DNA of 48,115 nucleotides from positions 1 through 48,115 of the forward strand of contig CAYOEV010000019.1 in assembly GCA_964403075.1 (NCBI GenBank). The letters run 5' to 3'. Every line of letters begins with the position of its first letter. Within the stretch, counting starts at the first letter, position 1. The position numbers and the translations under genes are program-made. The stretch comes from CAYOEV01 sp964403075 (GTDB taxonomy: Bacteria; Bacteroidota; Bacteroidia; Cytophagales; Cyclobacteriaceae). Below, piece after piece: positions 6,009-14,717 of the stretch. The notes below the pieces were generated by a model. That model did not search any database and had not been told where the DNA came from. It was given only the letters and a program-made list of their open reading frames with translations.

Positions 6009-6833
6009 TTATCCGATCACATGATATCCCCCGTCGATGTGTCTTACTTCTCCGGTAATTCGAATGTGAGGTTGAAAAAGATGGGTGACTTCCAATGCGA
6101 GATCCTCGGGATGGGCGTTTCCGAGAGGACTCATCCGATGGCTGGTTTCAACATCTTGTGTGGTCAGCGTGGCATTACCAGCTTTACTACCCATGTAGGG
6201 ACTGAAACGAACGGCATTTACGCGGATACCGTGTTTACGACCCAACTCATCGGCCAATTCAATGGTGATTCGTTCCAATGCGGCTTTTGCGATACTCATG
6301 TTTCGATAAGGGTGGAATGTGACTTTCTCCGCTGCAATGTAACTTATTGAACAGATTGAGCTACCCTTACTTAACACGTTGGTTTTCAATAAGAAATACG
6401 TCATTCGAATGAGAGAATAAGCAGATACATCCAGGGTGTCACAGAACTCCTCTTTAGATACTTCAAGTAAAGGTTTAACTTCTTTATTTCTTATGGTTTT
6501 ATCCATCGCGATGGCGTGTAAGAAGCCATCTAGGCGGACACCCTCGGCGGCCAACTGCTGCGCATACGCCTCTACTTGCTGGGGCAGCGTAACGTCGAGT
6601 ACGTCTGTTCGCACCTCCGATCCCAGGGTTTCATGTACGGCCTTTTTGAAATCTGCAAAGCTTCGGTTCAGGTAATCGGTGGCCCGGTCGGAAAGGTCGT
6701 GGTGGTAATCGGAAACCCCAAGGCCTGTGCAAATGACCTGGCCTCCCTGTTGAATAACTGCTTTGGCCACATACATGGCCAGCGATTGCGCATCTGCAAT
6801 CCCAGTGATTAGAAATGTTTTATCCGTCAGCAT
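6009..6833 (-). CDS. fabI: FabI-like enoyl-[acyl-carrier-protein] reductase
   Basis: A 274-aa short-chain dehydrogenase of the FabI branch, which reduces the trans-2-enoyl chain on ACP with NAD(P)H in type II fatty acid synthesis. The N-terminal nucleotide-binding segment reads LITGIADAQSLAMYVA (GxxxxxSxA as in FabI). SAYSLIRM and SISYIAAEKV precede the catalytic pair Y176 and K183 (YxxxxxxK). The first Tyr is at 165, so the spacing to Y176 is one residue longer than in E. coli FabI. C-terminal IRITGEVRHIDGGYHVIG is typical. It starts 4 bases after the fabH-like stop, so the two are co-transcribed. Whether this is the main FabI or a paralogue for a special lipid cannot be told here. Confidence 0.85.
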   Translation of the reverse strand: MLTDKTFLITGIADAQSLAMYVAKAVIQQGGQVICTGLGVSDYHHDLSDRATDYLNRSFADFKKAVHETLGSEVRTDVLDVTLPQQVEAYAQQLAAEGVRLDGFLHAIAMDKTIRNKEVKPLLEVSKEEFCDTLDVSAYSLIRMTYFLLKTNVLSKGSSICSISYIAAEKVTFHPYRNMSIAKAALERITIELADELGRKHGIRVNAVRFSPYMGSKAGNATLTTQDVETSHRMSPLGNAHPEDLALEVTHLFQPHIRITGEVRHIDGGYHVIG

Positions 6834-6837
6834 GTGC

Positions 6838-7809
6838 TTACCATTTATACAAGGCGGTGCCCCAGGTCCATCCTGCCCCTACTGCCGCAAACAGCAGATA
6901 GTCCCCCTTGTCAAATCCTTCGTTTCTGTGAACCTCATCTAACAAAATTGGAATTGTACCACCTGACGTATTGGCATAGCGATCCATGTTGGTCTTTACT
7001 TTATCAAAAGGCAATCCAATTTCTGCTGCGATGGCTTTAAGGATCCGAATGCTGGGTTGATGCGGAAGCATACATTTAAGTTGGCTTACCGCCACTCCAG
7101 TTTTATCCAATAATGAACAGATGGCTTTTGGGACTACTTCTATGGCTGTCTCGTACACTGCCTGCCCATTCATCTGAAAGAAGTGAAGACCCTTTTCTAT
7201 GGTGCTGGCTGAAGTGGGCAGTTCTGACCCACCTGCGGGCACTGTAAAGTGCTCCTTCCCTCGCCCATCGGCGTGCAGTTCAAAGTCAATGAATCCCTTG
7301 TCTTCGTCGGTGGCGCCGAGCAACACTGCTCCGGCACCATCTCCAAAAAATACCGAATCGCGTCGGTCCCAATCGGTGATGTTGGAAAAAGTGTCAGCGC
7401 CAATGACCAATACGTGTCGATACATACCCGAGCGAATGAACTGCGCCCCTGTGGTGATGGCAAACAAGGCACCTGAGCAAACAGCCGAGATATCAAAAGC
7501 TGTCGCACGGAAGGCCTCAAGTTTTTCCTGGACAAAACAGGCACATGAGGGCGCGGGTCTATCCGGTGTGGCTGTGGCTACAATGATCAAATCTAGTTCC
7601 GAGGCGTCTAAACCGGCCTGCGTTAAAGCCTCTTTGCCGGCTGCTGCCGCAAGGTCACTGGTGGTTTCACCGTTTGAAATTCTGCGCTCACGAATTCCGA
7701 GTTTCTCATAAATCCAGGTGTCGTTGGATCCTACGCGTTCGAAATACTGATTGGGCCGCACCTCATTGGGCGCACATGATCCCGTTCCGCAGATGTAGGC
7801 ATTGGGCAT
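6838..7809 (-). CDS. fabH: FabH-like 3-oxoacyl-ACP synthase III
   Basis: A 323-aa thiolase-fold ketosynthase that condenses an acyl-CoA with malonyl-ACP. The catalytic triad is visible: C111 (DISAVCSGALFAI), H250 (MLPHQPSIRIL) and N280 (RYANTSGGTIP). The His motif reads HQPSIRI rather than HQANxRI, common in FabH paralogues of specialised pathways. VGSNDTWIYEKLGIRERR near the N-terminus and VGAGWTWG at the end fit the family. It is first in a two-gene operon with the FabI-like reductase. A perfect 21-bp palindrome lies 55 bases upstream of its ATG. No acyl carrier protein, ketoreductase or dehydratase gene is next to it, so it may initiate a dedicated fatty acid. Confidence 0.88.
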   Translation of the reverse strand: MPNAYICGTGSCAPNEVRPNQYFERVGSNDTWIYEKLGIRERRISNGETTSDLAAAAGKEALTQAGLDASELDLIIVATATPDRPAPSCACFVQEKLEAFRATAFDISAVCSGALFAITTGAQFIRSGMYRHVLVIGADTFSNITDWDRRDSVFFGDGAGAVLLGATDEDKGFIDFELHADGRGKEHFTVPAGGSELPTSASTIEKGLHFFQMNGQAVYETAIEVVPKAICSLLDKTGVAVSQLKCMLPHQPSIRILKAIAAEIGLPFDKVKTNMDRYANTSGGTIPILLDEVHRNEGFDKGDYLLFAAVGAGWTWGTALYKW

Positions 7810-7863
7810 AGGTGTTTCTGTTTAATTAAGTGATTGCGTGTAATAATAGAATACTAAATATCA

Positions 7864-7884
7864 TACATATATAGTATATATGTA
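7864..7884. promoter_or_regulatory. Perfect 21-bp palindrome upstream of fabH
   Basis: TACATATATA (7864-7873), a central G, and TATATATGTA (7875-7884) form a perfect palindrome with 10-bp arms, 55 bases upstream of the fabH-like start in a 237-base AT-rich gap. The size and symmetry fit an operator for a dimeric repressor. No candidate regulator gene is adjacent. No TAnnTTTG motif was found for this gene. Confidence 0.55.
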
Positions 7885-8046
7885 CTACATATAAAAATAT
7901 ATTAGTTTAAAATAAAGTTGGAGCTGTTCGATTATTTGTCTGTCTACCTCAGGGTACAAGGCACCTAATGGTATCAAAACGGTGGTTGTTGTGTGCGTGC
8001 CTATTCTTGTGACATGCTGATGGACGATAACTCCATAACTTTTACC

Positions 8047-8994
8047 TTACCATGCCGGACGCTTTGCTTTTAGCCATGCGCGCAATAGCTGCACGCTTTG
8101 TTTTGGCCGCTCTTCCATGGGAACATGACCTGCAGAATCCATGATAATTACTGTGGACTCACTTAATAACGAATCGAAGCTAGCCGCCTGCTCCACTGGG
8201 ATCCAGGCATCTCCCTCGCCCCATATGATCAACGTTGGTGTTTGAATACCTCGGAGAATCTGCTTGGTATTTTCCTTCTTTTCGGTTCTTAATCGATCAA
8301 TAAAGGCCTGCCGATTGCCAGCTCTAAGTAACAATCCATGGTAGTGATCGACCATCTCTTGTGTCACAAGTGAATCTGAAAAATACACTTGTTCAAGATT
8401 TTTTTTGACCATGTATTTCGGGGTCACGTATTTGAATATAATGCCCAGTATTGGCCTTTTTGCCAGCTTGAAAATAAGAGGTGGTCCGGATTTTCTGGGC
8501 AACCCTGCGGGGTTTAATAAGCCTAGATATTCGACCTGTTTTGGGTAGTCGGCAGCATAACGAAATGCAACATGACCACCCAGTGAATTGCCAACCAACA
8601 CAAACTTTTGTAGCTGGAGTTGGTTAAAAAAAGTTTGTAGAAAATCTACATAGTCGTCAGGGCTGTACAGGCCTTGAGGATGTGGTCCGGTAAGACCAAA
8701 CCCCGGTAAGTCCATGCGTATGACCCTGTAATCATTTTTTAATGTTGCTGCCCAGCCTTCCCAGGTGTGTAGTGAAGAAGCAACCCCATGAAGCAGTACG
8801 ATCACGGGGCCCTGACCCTCGTCGCGGTAATGGACACGCATGCCGTTCACGGAGATAAACCTAGACTGTTCGTTGGTATAGTTGGCCTCCATGGTTTGAA
8901 CAGGAACGTCCAAATAGACCCCCCGAAAAAGTATCCAGGTGATGATAAGCAAAGCCAGACCCAGGATCATGCGTTGCTTAATGGAAAGTTGCAT
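8047..8994 (-). CDS. Membrane-anchored alpha/beta-hydrolase
   Basis: About 315 aa from ATG 8994; the frame extends to a TTG at 9024 but the ATG sits directly before the membrane helix (LGLALLIITWILF), so I prefer it. Counting from the TTG, the fold's HG oxyanion motif is at 79-80, the nucleophile S147 in GNSLGG, acid D272 in WGEGDAW and H300 in SAGHVP: a complete catalytic triad. The single N-terminal helix suggests anchoring in the inner membrane with the hydrolase domain outside. The substrate is unknown; lipid or ester hydrolysis is likely. It lies upstream of the fabH-fabI pair on the same strand, 237 bases away, so a link to lipid metabolism is possible but unproven. Confidence 0.8.
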   Translation of the reverse strand: MQLSIKQRMILGLALLIITWILFRGVYLDVPVQTMEANYTNEQSRFISVNGMRVHYRDEGQGPVIVLLHGVASSLHTWEGWAATLKNDYRVIRMDLPGFGLTGPHPQGLYSPDDYVDFLQTFFNQLQLQKFVLVGNSLGGHVAFRYAADYPKQVEYLGLLNPAGLPRKSGPPLIFKLAKRPILGIIFKYVTPKYMVKKNLEQVYFSDSLVTQEMVDHYHGLLLRAGNRQAFIDRLRTEKKENTKQILRGIQTPTLIIWGEGDAWIPVEQAASFDSLLSESTVIIMDSAGHVPMEERPKQSVQLLRAWLKAKRPAW

Positions 8995-9065
8995 TGAGTA
9001 AAATTTATTGGGTGCAAAATACAAAATCTGTCTTAGCGCGATGACTTAAAACATTACGGACATAC

Positions 9066-9095
9066 TTTGAACTTGCTATCAAATACCTATGTTTG
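9066..9095 (+). promoter_or_regulatory. Bacteroidota-type promoter for the pirin gene
   Basis: TTTG (9066-9069) and TATGTTTG (9088-9095) match the Bacteroidota -33 TTTG and -7 TAnnTTTG elements with an 18-base spacer. The pirin ATG is 21 bases downstream of the -7 box. This is the clearest promoter I found in the window. Confidence 0.6.
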
Positions 9096-9116
9096 TACAT
9101 GTAAATTCATACAGCC

Positions 9117-10130
9117 ATGTCAATCATTCATCGAATTCGACCATTGGGCTTTCAGTGGGACACATTGGATCCTTTTCTATTCTGCGTCTATCACCTGGAT
9201 CATTTCCCTAAAGGCAATGATCAAATGGGTCCCGATGCCTCATTGGAAGGCCGAAGCATGGGTGCTGATTTTCAGCCAAAAGATGGCTGGCGCATGTACC
9301 ATGGACAACAAGTACCTGGCTTTCCGGGGCATCCACACCGTGGCTTTGAAACCATTACTGTGGTGCGCCAGGGAATGGTGGATCATACCGATTCAATGGG
9401 TGCAGCTGGTCGTTATGGGGATGGAGATGTACAGTGGATGACTGCCGGAAGAGGTTTGCAGCATTCGGAGATGTTTCCGTTATTGAACCGTGAAAACAAC
9501 AATACGCTGGAGTTGTTTCAGATTTGGCTCAACCTACCTAAAAAATCAAAGTTTGTTGATCCCCATTTTAAAATGATGTGGGCGGAACAGTTGCCTGTTT
9601 TACCGCATCAGGACAGTAAAGGAAATAAGACAACGGTAGAGATCATTGCGGGTGGGTTAAATGGGTTACAACCTCAGCAGCCCCCACCCCATTCCTGGGC
9701 GAGTGATCCCCGCAACGAGGTGGCCGTGTGGAACCTGCACATGGATGCGCACGCGGAATGGACCTTGCCGCCCACTACGTTTTCGGTCAATCGCAGTTTA
9801 TATATCTACAGTGGCAGCCTGAAGGTAGAGAATCAAGTCATCAGCTCGATGAATGCCATAGACGTTCAATCCGAGGTGGATGTGCAGTTAAAGGCAGGCG
9901 AAACGGGGGCTTCCATTTTACTTCTACAGGGCAAACCAATTGATGAACCAGTGGTTCAGCACGGACCATTTGTGATGAATTCAAAAGAGGAAATTCAGGA
10001 AGCTTTCCAGGAGTATCAACAAACTCAGTTTGGCGGCTGGCCCTGGCCCGCATACGAGTATACCCATCCCCGAACACAAGGGAGATTCGCGAAATATGCT
10101 GACGGGCAGCAAGAGCAACCGGGTACATAA
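9117..10130 (+). CDS. Pirin family protein
   Basis: A 337-aa bicupin protein. The N-terminal cupin carries the pirin metal-site residues H72 and H74 (GHPHRGFET), H116 and E118 (GRGLQHSEMF), and the DHTDSMGAAGRYGDGDVQWM stretch typical of pirins. The C-terminal cupin half (about 180-300) ends with a pirin-type GPFVMNSKEEIQEAF motif. Family members bind iron and act as quercetinases or as redox-linked regulators; which applies here is unknown. It is a single gene behind a good TTTG/TAnnTTTG promoter, divergent from the hydrolase gene and followed by a 327-base gap. Confidence 0.92.
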   Translation: MSIIHRIRPLGFQWDTLDPFLFCVYHLDHFPKGNDQMGPDASLEGRSMGADFQPKDGWRMYHGQQVPGFPGHPHRGFETITVVRQGMVDHTDSMGAAGRYGDGDVQWMTAGRGLQHSEMFPLLNRENNNTLELFQIWLNLPKKSKFVDPHFKMMWAEQLPVLPHQDSKGNKTTVEIIAGGLNGLQPQQPPPHSWASDPRNEVAVWNLHMDAHAEWTLPPTTFSVNRSLYIYSGSLKVENQVISSMNAIDVQSEVDVQLKAGETGASILLLQGKPIDEPVVQHGPFVMNSKEEIQEAFQEYQQTQFGGWPWPAYEYTHPRTQGRFAKYADGQQEQPGT

Positions 10131-10457
10131 TGGTTACATTCATGGGTTGATATAAAGTGATCCAATGTGGTTTCTTGCGCTGGCCTTCAACCCCGAATGA
10201 TCGTTTTAAGGTAACTATCACTTCATTTTAAAATTTACAGGTTGTTACGGGTAAAAGGTGTATGTTTTGGGTTTATTCCTAACTATACTGGTGATTTATT
10301 GGCTTAACCTGGATTAAGTATGTTACAGATGGCCTCGGCGTCTTACCGATTTTCCTTAAAAGTTCCTTGAACTATTGCTCAAGCCCACCAATCATAAATC
10401 AACAATATTTAAGCAAATATTACCTGATAGGAACCGTAGAAAGAAGGTTAAGCCACT
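10131..10457. other. Intergenic region between convergent genes
   Basis: No gene is seen. It lies between the 3' ends of the pirin gene and the PNPOx-like gene. Only a short CTTAA/TTAAG inverted pair is visible, and no strong terminator hairpin was found. Confidence 0.4.
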
Positions 10458-11012
10458 TTAAGGCACCAGCCAGGTTCCCTGCCACTTGCCATCTTTGAGT
10501 GCAAAGGACAGCCGCAGGTGTTGGTCTCTACCGAGTTGCAGGACATCCATCGTTTCCGGGTGCACCTTTAAGACACTAAAATAGCTCCCGTCTTCAGGTT
10601 CCTTCATCTCATAGGAAGGCTGGTCGATGGGTGTACCTGGTGCTTGCACGGTATTGTAGTCTTGCTTCCTGGCCACCTTTGCCCAGTATTTATCCGTCTG
10701 TGGCTCGATTATGGCATTTCCGTATACGCGCAACTGAACTTTCCTGGAGGGATGATAAAACAAGAGAGATACCTTGGCGTGTTTTTCAATCGAAGCGAGT
10801 TTCTGTGTTCGTCGGTCACTAAATACAGTGAAGATACCTCCATTGTAAGCCCTTAAAATTACATATCTTGATTCAGGATAACCTGCTGGGGAATAGGTAC
10901 TTAAGACTAATTGCCTAAATGAATGTCTATTATCAACTACTGCACGTCTCAGGTTTTCATCTAGCTGTTGTTTAACCTGGTCTGCTGAAAGGTTTGCGTT
11001 TAACTTCTCCAT
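10458..11012 (-). CDS. Pyridoxamine-phosphate-oxidase-like flavin-binding protein
   Basis: A 184-aa split-barrel protein. ESRYVILRAYNGGIFTVFSDRRTQKLASIEKHAKVSLLF carries the FMN-contact pattern R.V.L(R)....F.T...S.K of the PNPOx superfamily (written here in pieces: ESRYVILR, FTVFSDRRTQK, VSLLFY). The C-terminal LRLSFAL...WQGTWLVP also fits. It lacks the full PdxH substrate motifs, so it is more likely a general FMN-binding oxidoreductase than the vitamin B6 enzyme. It is divergent from the outer-membrane barrel gene. TAAGTTTG on the minus strand (11061-11054) matches a -7 box, but no good -33 element was found. Confidence 0.8.
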   Translation of the reverse strand: MEKLNANLSADQVKQQLDENLRRAVVDNRHSFRQLVLSTYSPAGYPESRYVILRAYNGGIFTVFSDRRTQKLASIEKHAKVSLLFYHPSRKVQLRVYGNAIIEPQTDKYWAKVARKQDYNTVQAPGTPIDQPSYEMKEPEDGSYFSVLKVHPETMDVLQLGRDQHLRLSFALKDGKWQGTWLVP

Positions 11013-11103
11013 GCATCGTCAACATTTGGCATTCTGCTCGGGTTCGGGTCAGCCAAACTTAAGGAAAGCAATATATTTACTCCTACGCCTTAATCTTGTG
11101 CTC

Positions 11104-12378
11104 ATGTTCAAATCCTTTTCGATCTATTTATCCCTAATGATACTTTTTGGGGTATGGAATGATTTATGTGCCCAAACAACCACGCTTGATCTGTCTTACC
11201 GACTGAGTCCCCTTTATTCGGAGGGATACCGCCGGCCGTTGTATGGCGAGGACCGTGCGGAATTGTCTACCATGCAACGAAGCGAGTTGATATTAGGGCA
11301 CCAATCCTCAGATAGTGTGTCTTACGTGCTTAGGTTCCAGGATCGCCGCGCATGGGGTGAAGCGTCAGATCGTCAGGACGTGGCAGAGGTATCCATCATC
11401 AATGCGTTCATCGACTACCCCATCAACGATCTGTGGCAGGTACGCGTAGGTCGTCAGTTTCTGTCTTATGACGATGAGCACCTGCTCGGACGTAGAATGT
11501 GGGGTGGCACTACTGCCCACGATGCTGGGATTTTAAAATACGATGGCAAGCTGAAAGTACATCTGGGTCTTGCCTATAATGCCAACAGCGTCTTTACACC
11601 CAGTCTTGAACGTTTTGAACAAAACAATTATAAAGACCTGCAGTTTTTGTGGCTGCATCATGAAGAGGATTGGTACACATCTTCTGTGATGCTCATGAAC
11701 AGAGGCTTGCAGCGCAGCGACCTTGTGGTTCGCCACCGCCAAACATTTGGCACCAACACCACTTTTTTGATTAATAAGAAGCTAAGTGCAAAGGTGATAT
11801 ACTATAAACAGTTAGGTGCAGATACTTTGAATAGAAAGGTGGATGCACACATGTGGAGTGCAGAAGCCATCTACCGTCCATCGGATGTTTGGCGCATTTC
11901 CACAGGATTCAAACAAGCTTCCGGTACTGATTTGCGCGATGATCCGGTAAGTGAAAATAGAAGTTTCGATATCATGTATGGTGGCCTACACCGACATTAT
12001 GGACATCTCGATTATTTCTATGCCACAATTGACCCTGTGTTTGGTATTCGACAAGTTTTCTTATTGGCACAATACAAAACGAACATCTGGCGCATAGAAA
12101 ACCATCTTCATCTGTTTCTGACTCACGAGACGCCGTATCGGCAAAGTGGTCCTTTTCAGATCCCCGTCAACCAAACGTTAGGGATAGAGAATGACTTCCG
12201 TGTGAGGTACCAGGTGTCAAAGGATATATCTGCCCTTTTTGGTCACGCCATTTTTTTCGGAAGAGAGGCACTCAATGTGTATTTTGAATCTAACGAATCG
12301 CCCAAACAAAGCCAATTTTTTTATTTCGTTTTCACAGCTACCCCCAGGTTGTTTACCTATCAAGCAGACAAGCCATGA
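11104..12378 (+). CDS. Outer-membrane beta-barrel protein, alginate-export-like
   Basis: About 424 aa from ATG 11104, where a signal peptide begins (MFKSFSIYLSLMILFGVWNDLCAQ, cleavage after AQ). The frame stays open upstream to 11011 but that part is not signal-like. Alternating aromatic and polar residues through the whole protein, and WQVRVGRQFLSYDDEHLLGRRMWGG near residue 120, resemble the alginate export (AlgE-type) barrel family of Bacteroidota. It probably sits in the outer membrane and passes sugars or other solutes. Its TGA overlaps the chemoreceptor ATG by 4 bases (12375-12378), so the two are translationally coupled. That pairing suggests that the ligand taken up by one is sensed by the other; this is inference. 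Confidence 0.72.
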   Translation: MFKSFSIYLSLMILFGVWNDLCAQTTTLDLSYRLSPLYSEGYRRPLYGEDRAELSTMQRSELILGHQSSDSVSYVLRFQDRRAWGEASDRQDVAEVSIINAFIDYPINDLWQVRVGRQFLSYDDEHLLGRRMWGGTTAHDAGILKYDGKLKVHLGLAYNANSVFTPSLERFEQNNYKDLQFLWLHHEEDWYTSSVMLMNRGLQRSDLVVRHRQTFGTNTTFLINKKLSAKVIYYKQLGADTLNRKVDAHMWSAEAIYRPSDVWRISTGFKQASGTDLRDDPVSENRSFDIMYGGLHRHYGHLDYFYATIDPVFGIRQVFLLAQYKTNIWRIENHLHLFLTHETPYRQSGPFQIPVNQTLGIENDFRVRYQVSKDISALFGHAIFFGREALNVYFESNESPKQSQFFYFVFTATPRLFTYQADKP

Positions 12379-13904
12379 AACAATTAAAAATTAGGGACCG
12401 CATGCTCATCACGTTTGGCGCACTGGCCACCATTTATGTGGTCAATATTGTATTTAACTTTTTAAGTCTGGATACCGTCAACAGAAATGTGTCCGAAATA
12501 TACGAAGAGCGTTTACCGGGTATTTCTTCACTTCTTGAGGCCGACCGGGACAGTTACCAAAGTCGCCTGGCCATCATGGAAGGGCTTGCCAAGATGCAAA
12601 AAGATTCTTTTCTAACCGATGCACAGATTACCGTTTATGTGCAGGCGATCACTGAAAATCTCAAACAGATTAACCAACGTATTGATGCCTTTCGTAGCGT
12701 CTACGAAAACGAGGACTCTGTCATAGTGAAACAGCTGGATGCCTTTGATCACTATTACACTCAGGTATCTGAGCATACAACTTCCATTGTGCAAGCTTTT
12801 GAACGCGGCAATGCCCAGCAGGTGGCCGATACCTACGCGGTAAAGTATGTGCCAGTTTATGAAGAAATGCGAGACCAGATCGATCGATTGACCAATCAAG
12901 CCTATCTCATCAATGACTCAGCTTTTGAAAAGAATAAAACCAGCAGCAATCGTATCAAACTGGTCTCACTCCTACTCTTTTTTCTGGTCCTTGTCGCGCT
13001 GGTTGCCGGCGGTTACCGGTTGCATCGTAACCTGATGAGCCAGTTGGGATGTGAACCCTACGAAGCGGCCCAAATCGCTAATGACTTATCCGAAGGGCGT
13101 TTAGATATTCTTTATGAAAAAACGCATGAGCAGGGTCTTTTCAAGGATTTACGCAAGATGGTCACGCAGTTCCGAAAAATTCTGAAGGAGGTGAACGACA
13201 CGGCCAACACAGTAAGTCATGCGTCCAAGCAGCTTTCCGGCATGTCGTATCAAGTGAGTGAAGGGTCCAGCATTCAAGCGTCTTCTTCTGAAGAGTTGTC
13301 AGCTTCCATGGAAGAAATGAGTGCCTCTATTGAGCAAAATGCAGAAGATGCCAAACTGACATTCACGGAGACATCGGCTACCACAGATGTCATTAGCCAC
13401 ACGAATCGGGCCATGCAGGATTCTACCACGCGAATGCGCACCATTAATGAACAGATTGATTTGATACGCGAGATTGTGGATCAAACAAACATTCTGGCCA
13501 TAAATGCAGCGGTGGAGGCATCTAGGGCCGGTGAAGAAGGTAAGGGTTTCTCGGTGATAGCCGGAGAGGTTCGTAAGCTTGCCGAAAAGAGTAAAGACTC
13601 GGCAGATCAAATCAACGAAGCGGCTGAGGATGGCTTGAAGGTGGTGGCAGCCGCCAGTGAATGGCTACGCACCGCGGTACCAGCCGTTGAAAAAACCATG
13701 CAGCAGTTGAGGGAAATTGTAGAACGGTCCAAGGAACAAAGCATGTCGTCTCAAGAAATAAATGGGGCATTGCAGCGCTTAAATGAAATTATTCAATCCA
13801 ATGCAGCGAGTGCCGAGGAAATGGCCGGCAGCAGTGAGCAACTGTCCATACAAAGTGAAAACCTAAAAAAAGCCATCACCTTTTTTACATTCAAAAAGGA
13901 TTAG
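12375..13904 (+). CDS. Methyl-accepting chemotaxis protein
   Basis: A 509-aa transmembrane chemoreceptor. TM1 is at about 10-31, a four-helix-bundle periplasmic ligand domain at about 35-190, and TM2 at about 193-214. A HAMP-like segment (QLGCEPYEAAQIANDLSEGRL) follows, then a long cytoplasmic coiled coil. The conserved hairpin tip is clear: EIVDQTNILAINAAVEASRAG followed by GKGFSVIAGEVRKLAEKS. It would signal through CheW/CheA. No che genes are in the window. It overlaps the barrel gene by ATGA and is followed by a stem-loop. Confidence 0.92.
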   Translation: MKQLKIRDRMLITFGALATIYVVNIVFNFLSLDTVNRNVSEIYEERLPGISSLLEADRDSYQSRLAIMEGLAKMQKDSFLTDAQITVYVQAITENLKQINQRIDAFRSVYENEDSVIVKQLDAFDHYYTQVSEHTTSIVQAFERGNAQQVADTYAVKYVPVYEEMRDQIDRLTNQAYLINDSAFEKNKTSSNRIKLVSLLLFFLVLVALVAGGYRLHRNLMSQLGCEPYEAAQIANDLSEGRLDILYEKTHEQGLFKDLRKMVTQFRKILKEVNDTANTVSHASKQLSGMSYQVSEGSSIQASSSEELSASMEEMSASIEQNAEDAKLTFTETSATTDVISHTNRAMQDSTTRMRTINEQIDLIREIVDQTNILAINAAVEASRAGEEGKGFSVIAGEVRKLAEKSKDSADQINEAAEDGLKVVAAASEWLRTAVPAVEKTMQQLREIVERSKEQSMSSQEINGALQRLNEIIQSNAASAEEMAGSSEQLSIQSENLKKAITFFTFKKD

Positions 13905-13927
13905 GTCCTCTTTTTTAAAGGCCCTTT

Positions 13928-13966
13928 CATAATTACGCATTTCGCAATCGTTTGCGATTAATTATG
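13928..13966 (+). terminator. Two-stage stem-loop after the chemoreceptor gene
   Basis: CATAATTA (13928-13935) pairs with TAATTATG (13959-13966). Inside, TCGCAA (13942-13947) pairs with TTGCGA (13952-13957). Both stems are perfect, with an asymmetric internal loop. It starts 24 bases after the stop codon. No U-tract follows, so it may be a transcript-end stabiliser or a binding site rather than a classic terminator. Confidence 0.45.
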
Positions 13967-14056
13967 CCAGGTTTCTTCTTGTGTGGCTCGCTGGAAAATT
14001 GATAATTTGTGAAACATTTAGTGTTACGATAGTTGTCCCGTAAATAGCGTCATTCT

Positions 14057-14704
14057 TTGGCAAACTTTCAAGCATACATTTTTGATCTGGATGGCGTATT
14101 GGTAGATACTGCACAATTCCATTATCAAAGCTGGAAACATCTGGCGGACGAATTAGAAATTCCATTTACACCCGCGGACAACGAAAAGCTTAAAGGGGTA
14201 AGCAGGGAAGACTCCCTAAACCTACTTCTCGGTAGTCATCTGGCCAATAGAGAGGAGAAGAAACTCTGGGCAGAAAAAAAGAATGAATGGTACCTGAGAT
14301 ATGTCAATGACATGGAACCTCAGGACGTACTTCCAGGCGCCAGGGAGCTACTTGAGACCCTTCGGAAGCGGAATATAAAAATCGCCCTAGGTTCTTCGTC
14401 TAAAAACGCAAAACTGGTATTAAAACTGACCCAACTGTCCAGCTATTTTGATGTGGTAGTGGATGGTAACATGATTCAGCGAGCCAAACCTGACCCCGAA
14501 CTTTTTTTGCTAGCGGCCGGGCGCCTGGGTGTGCCACCGATAGACTGTGTGGTTTTTGAAGACGCTGCTGCGGGTATTGCCGCTGCAAAATCGGCGGGTA
14601 TGTTTGCTGTTGCTGTTGGAGATGACCCCGGCCTGGCTCATGCCGATATGCGTCTCGCGTCCTTAGAAGACATTCGATGGCACGATTTACCTTTCAACCT
14701 TTAG
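14057..14704 (+). CDS. pgmB: Beta-phosphoglucomutase
   Basis: A 215-aa HAD-superfamily enzyme that turns beta-glucose 1-phosphate into glucose 6-phosphate. The phosphorylated Asp motif is D10 with D12 (FDLDGVLVDTA). The cap-domain signature, GSSSKNA (motif II Ser/Thr region), KPDPELFLLAA (Lys) and VVFEDAAAGI (acidic motif III) are all present. The start is TTG at 14057; an in-frame TAG 9 bases upstream rules out anything earlier, and the conserved DLDG motif follows too closely for a later start. It is the first gene of a three-gene operon with the GH65 phosphorylase 13 bases downstream, the usual pathway partner. Confidence 0.93.
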   Translation: MANFQAYIFDLDGVLVDTAQFHYQSWKHLADELEIPFTPADNEKLKGVSREDSLNLLLGSHLANREEKKLWAEKKNEWYLRYVNDMEPQDVLPGARELLETLRKRNIKIALGSSSKNAKLVLKLTQLSSYFDVVVDGNMIQRAKPDPELFLLAAGRLGVPPIDCVVFEDAAAGIAAAKSAGMFAVAVGDDPGLAHADMRLASLEDIRWHDLPFNL

Positions 14705-14717
14705 TACAGATAGCTCT

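Noticed and set aside
5967..6350. Plus-strand frame of 127 codons
   Set aside because: Entirely antisense to the FabI-like gene, which has full family motifs.
7199..7711. Long plus-strand frame over fabH
   Set aside because: Shadow of the FabH-like gene; low-complexity Ser/Ala composition.
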